From an uncultured Eubacteriales bacterium (GTDB lineage Bacteria; Bacillota; Clostridia; Monoglobales; Monoglobaceae): a DNA stretch of 6,756 nucleotides. The stretch spans positions 1 to 6,756 of the forward strand of contig URTH01000097.1 in the NCBI GenBank assembly GCA_900550775.1, read 5' to 3'. Shown piece after piece: positions 5,867-6,756 of the stretch. The translations under genes and the position numbers were made by a program. The notes beneath the pieces were generated by a model, which was not told where the DNA came from, did not search any database, and worked only from the letters and a program-made list of their open reading frames with translations. Numbering within the stretch: position 1 is the stretch's first letter; the number at the start of each line of letters is the position of its first letter.

Positions 5867-6619
5867 TTATTTTCTGCCCTCTTTTTTCTCCTGCATTTTT
5901 GAAACAAAGTACAACGAAACCGCGTCCGGCGTGATTTTGGAAAGCACACGCAAAAAGCGAACCGTAAGCGGACAGGCGATAATCCGCTTTTTTTGAAACA
6001 TGCCTTTCACCGCGCACCGCGCCGCCTCTTTGGCGCTGATGCCTTTCAGCGCAAACCGAACCCCGGCAACATCATTAAATTCCGTATTCACGGGGCCGGG
6101 ACAAAATACCGAGATTGAAACCGCGTTTTTGTGCCGTTTTTGCTCCTGATAAAGCGCCTCGGAAAGCCGCAGCACATACGCCTTGGAGGCATAATAAGAG
6201 GAAAACTTGGGGCCGGGAAAGAACGACGCCACAGACGCGATGTTTAACACATAGCCGCTGCCGCGCTGCAAAAACCGCTTCCAATAATGCTTTGTTAAAA
6301 TGTGGAGCGCCGTGATATTGACATCGATCAGAGAAAGCTCCGCGTCAAGCGCCGTCCGGTCAAACTCGCCGAACACGCCAAACCCGGCGCCGTTTACCAA
6401 AACGTCCACATCACCGGCCGCATCAATCAGCGCAAAGCATTCTTCCCTTTTGGTAAGATCGGCCGCAATGACCTTTGACGGATTCTGAAGGCGCTTTGCC
6501 AGAGCCTCCAGCCGCTCTCTGCGGCGTGCGGTTAAAATCACTTCATAGCCCATGCTGTCCAGCAGCAAGGCAATTTCCGTCCCGATGCCGGAGCTTGCGC
6601 CGGTCACCAATGCTCTCAT
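5867..6619 (-). CDS. Short-chain dehydrogenase/reductase (classical SDR, oxidoreductase)
   Basis: A 250-residue classical SDR with all key positions. TGASSGIG (6-13) is the dinucleotide-binding glycine motif, D55 in AADL contacts adenine, and NGAG (76-79) is the usual NNAG with one substitution. N101, S129 (in NIASVAS), Y142 and K146 form the catalytic tetrad. PGPVNTEF (174-181) is the expected nicotinamide-side loop. Basic residues after the second strand (ARRRERL, 31-37) favour NADPH over NADH. It reduces or oxidises a carbonyl/hydroxyl substrate that cannot be named from sequence. ATG 6619 is chosen because AGGAGG (6628-6633) lies 8 nt upstream. The open frame extends 17 residues further, but that extension overlaps the ribosome site and the upstream coding end. 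It follows the metallophosphoesterase by one base and is probably translationally coupled. The C-terminus is lysine-rich (KMQEKKEGRK). Confidence 0.9.
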   Translation of the reverse strand: MRALVTGASSGIGTEIALLLDSMGYEVILTARRRERLEALAKRLQNPSKVIAADLTKREECFALIDAAGDVDVLVNGAGFGVFGEFDRTALDAELSLIDVNITALHILTKHYWKRFLQRGSGYVLNIASVASFFPGPKFSSYYASKAYVLRLSEALYQEQKRHKNAVSISVFCPGPVNTEFNDVAGVRFALKGISAKEAARCAVKGMFQKKRIIACPLTVRFLRVLSKITPDAVSLYFVSKMQEKKEGRK

Positions 6620-6620
6620 A

Positions 6621-6756
6621 TTATTTTCCTCCTGTTTCTGTTTTCCATTTTTCACCCGGCCGAAACGCAAGGCGGAGCATCAAAATCTCGCTATTGGTTC
6701 CGACGCGCATCTGCGGTCCCCAGGCACCGACCCCGGAGGTCACACAGGAATACAAG
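6621..6756 (-). CDS. C-terminal fragment of a calcineurin-like metallophosphoesterase
   Basis: The last 44 residues of a protein that enters from the right edge; the stop TAA is at 6621-6623. The stretch YSCVTSGVGAWGPQMRVGT, then NSEILMLRL, matches the C-terminal end of YkuE/YaeI-like metallophosphoesterases, where a S-G-x-G-x-W-G-P-x-x-R-x-G segment follows the last GHxH metal ligands and E-I-x-x-L forms the final strand. The catalytic motifs lie outside the window. The tail (EKWKTETGGK) is polar, and its codons carry the ribosome binding site of the SDR gene. Members of this family are often membrane-anchored at the N-terminus and cleave phosphoester substrates such as UDP-sugar lipids; that cannot be judged here. 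Confidence 0.75.
   Translation of the reverse strand, partial: LYSCVTSGVGAWGPQMRVGTNSEILMLRLAFRPGEKWKTETGGK

Noticed and set aside
6620..6670. Longer SDR start 17 codons upstream
   Set aside because: It would overlap the metallophosphoesterase coding end and include the AGGAGG that serves ATG 6619, and classical SDRs begin close to the TGxxxGIG motif.
1..6756. CRISPR array, insertion sequence, tRNA or rRNA
   Set aside because: No spaced direct repeats, terminal inverted repeats with a transposase, cloverleaf or ribosomal RNA segments were seen on either strand.

Overview
The window looks like a chromosomal or accessory segment from a low-to-medium GC Firmicute, most likely a gut-type clostridium. 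This is inferred from strong AGGAGG-type ribosome binding sites, GTG and TTG starts, sigma-A-like promoters with extended -10 elements, a U-tract terminator, and the style of the proteins. Every gene I can support is read on the minus strand, so transcription runs from high to low coordinates.

At the right edge (6756 to 5867) is the end of one operon. It holds the C-terminal 44 residues of a calcineurin-like metallophosphoesterase, then a 250-residue short-chain dehydrogenase one base further on. A Rho-independent terminator follows at 5717-5684, within about 320 bp of non-coding DNA that also carries several small hairpins.

The centre (5599 to 319) is one four-gene operon. Its promoter has a perfect TTGACA, a 17-bp spacer and an extended -10, overlapped and flanked by two related 13-bp ACATnnGTAAAAT sites. 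The first gene encodes an XRE-type helix-turn-helix fused to a PIN-like domain. The second encodes an 818-residue protein: PIN nuclease domain, Ser/Thr kinase domain of the TerY-associated (YegI-like) type, three zinc ribbons, a proline-rich linker and a 'CFI-box' C-terminal domain. The third is a TerY-like von Willebrand A protein with an intact MIDAS, and the fourth is a PP2C phosphatase with an added winged-helix-like tail. Kinase, vWA and PP2C together form the known TerY-P phosphorylation triad. The unusual part is a PIN nuclease-like domain built into the kinase, beside a DNA-binding protein that carries a degraded paralogue of the same PIN domain. I infer a stress or defence module in which phosphorylation gates an RNA-cutting activity and the HTH-PIN protein represses its own operon. 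This has not been shown and rests on domain reading alone.

At the left edge, after a weak possible terminator, a separate promoter drives a truncated gene. Its first 71 residues carry a MalT/LuxR-type P-loop, so it is probably a large STAND-type transcriptional regulator.
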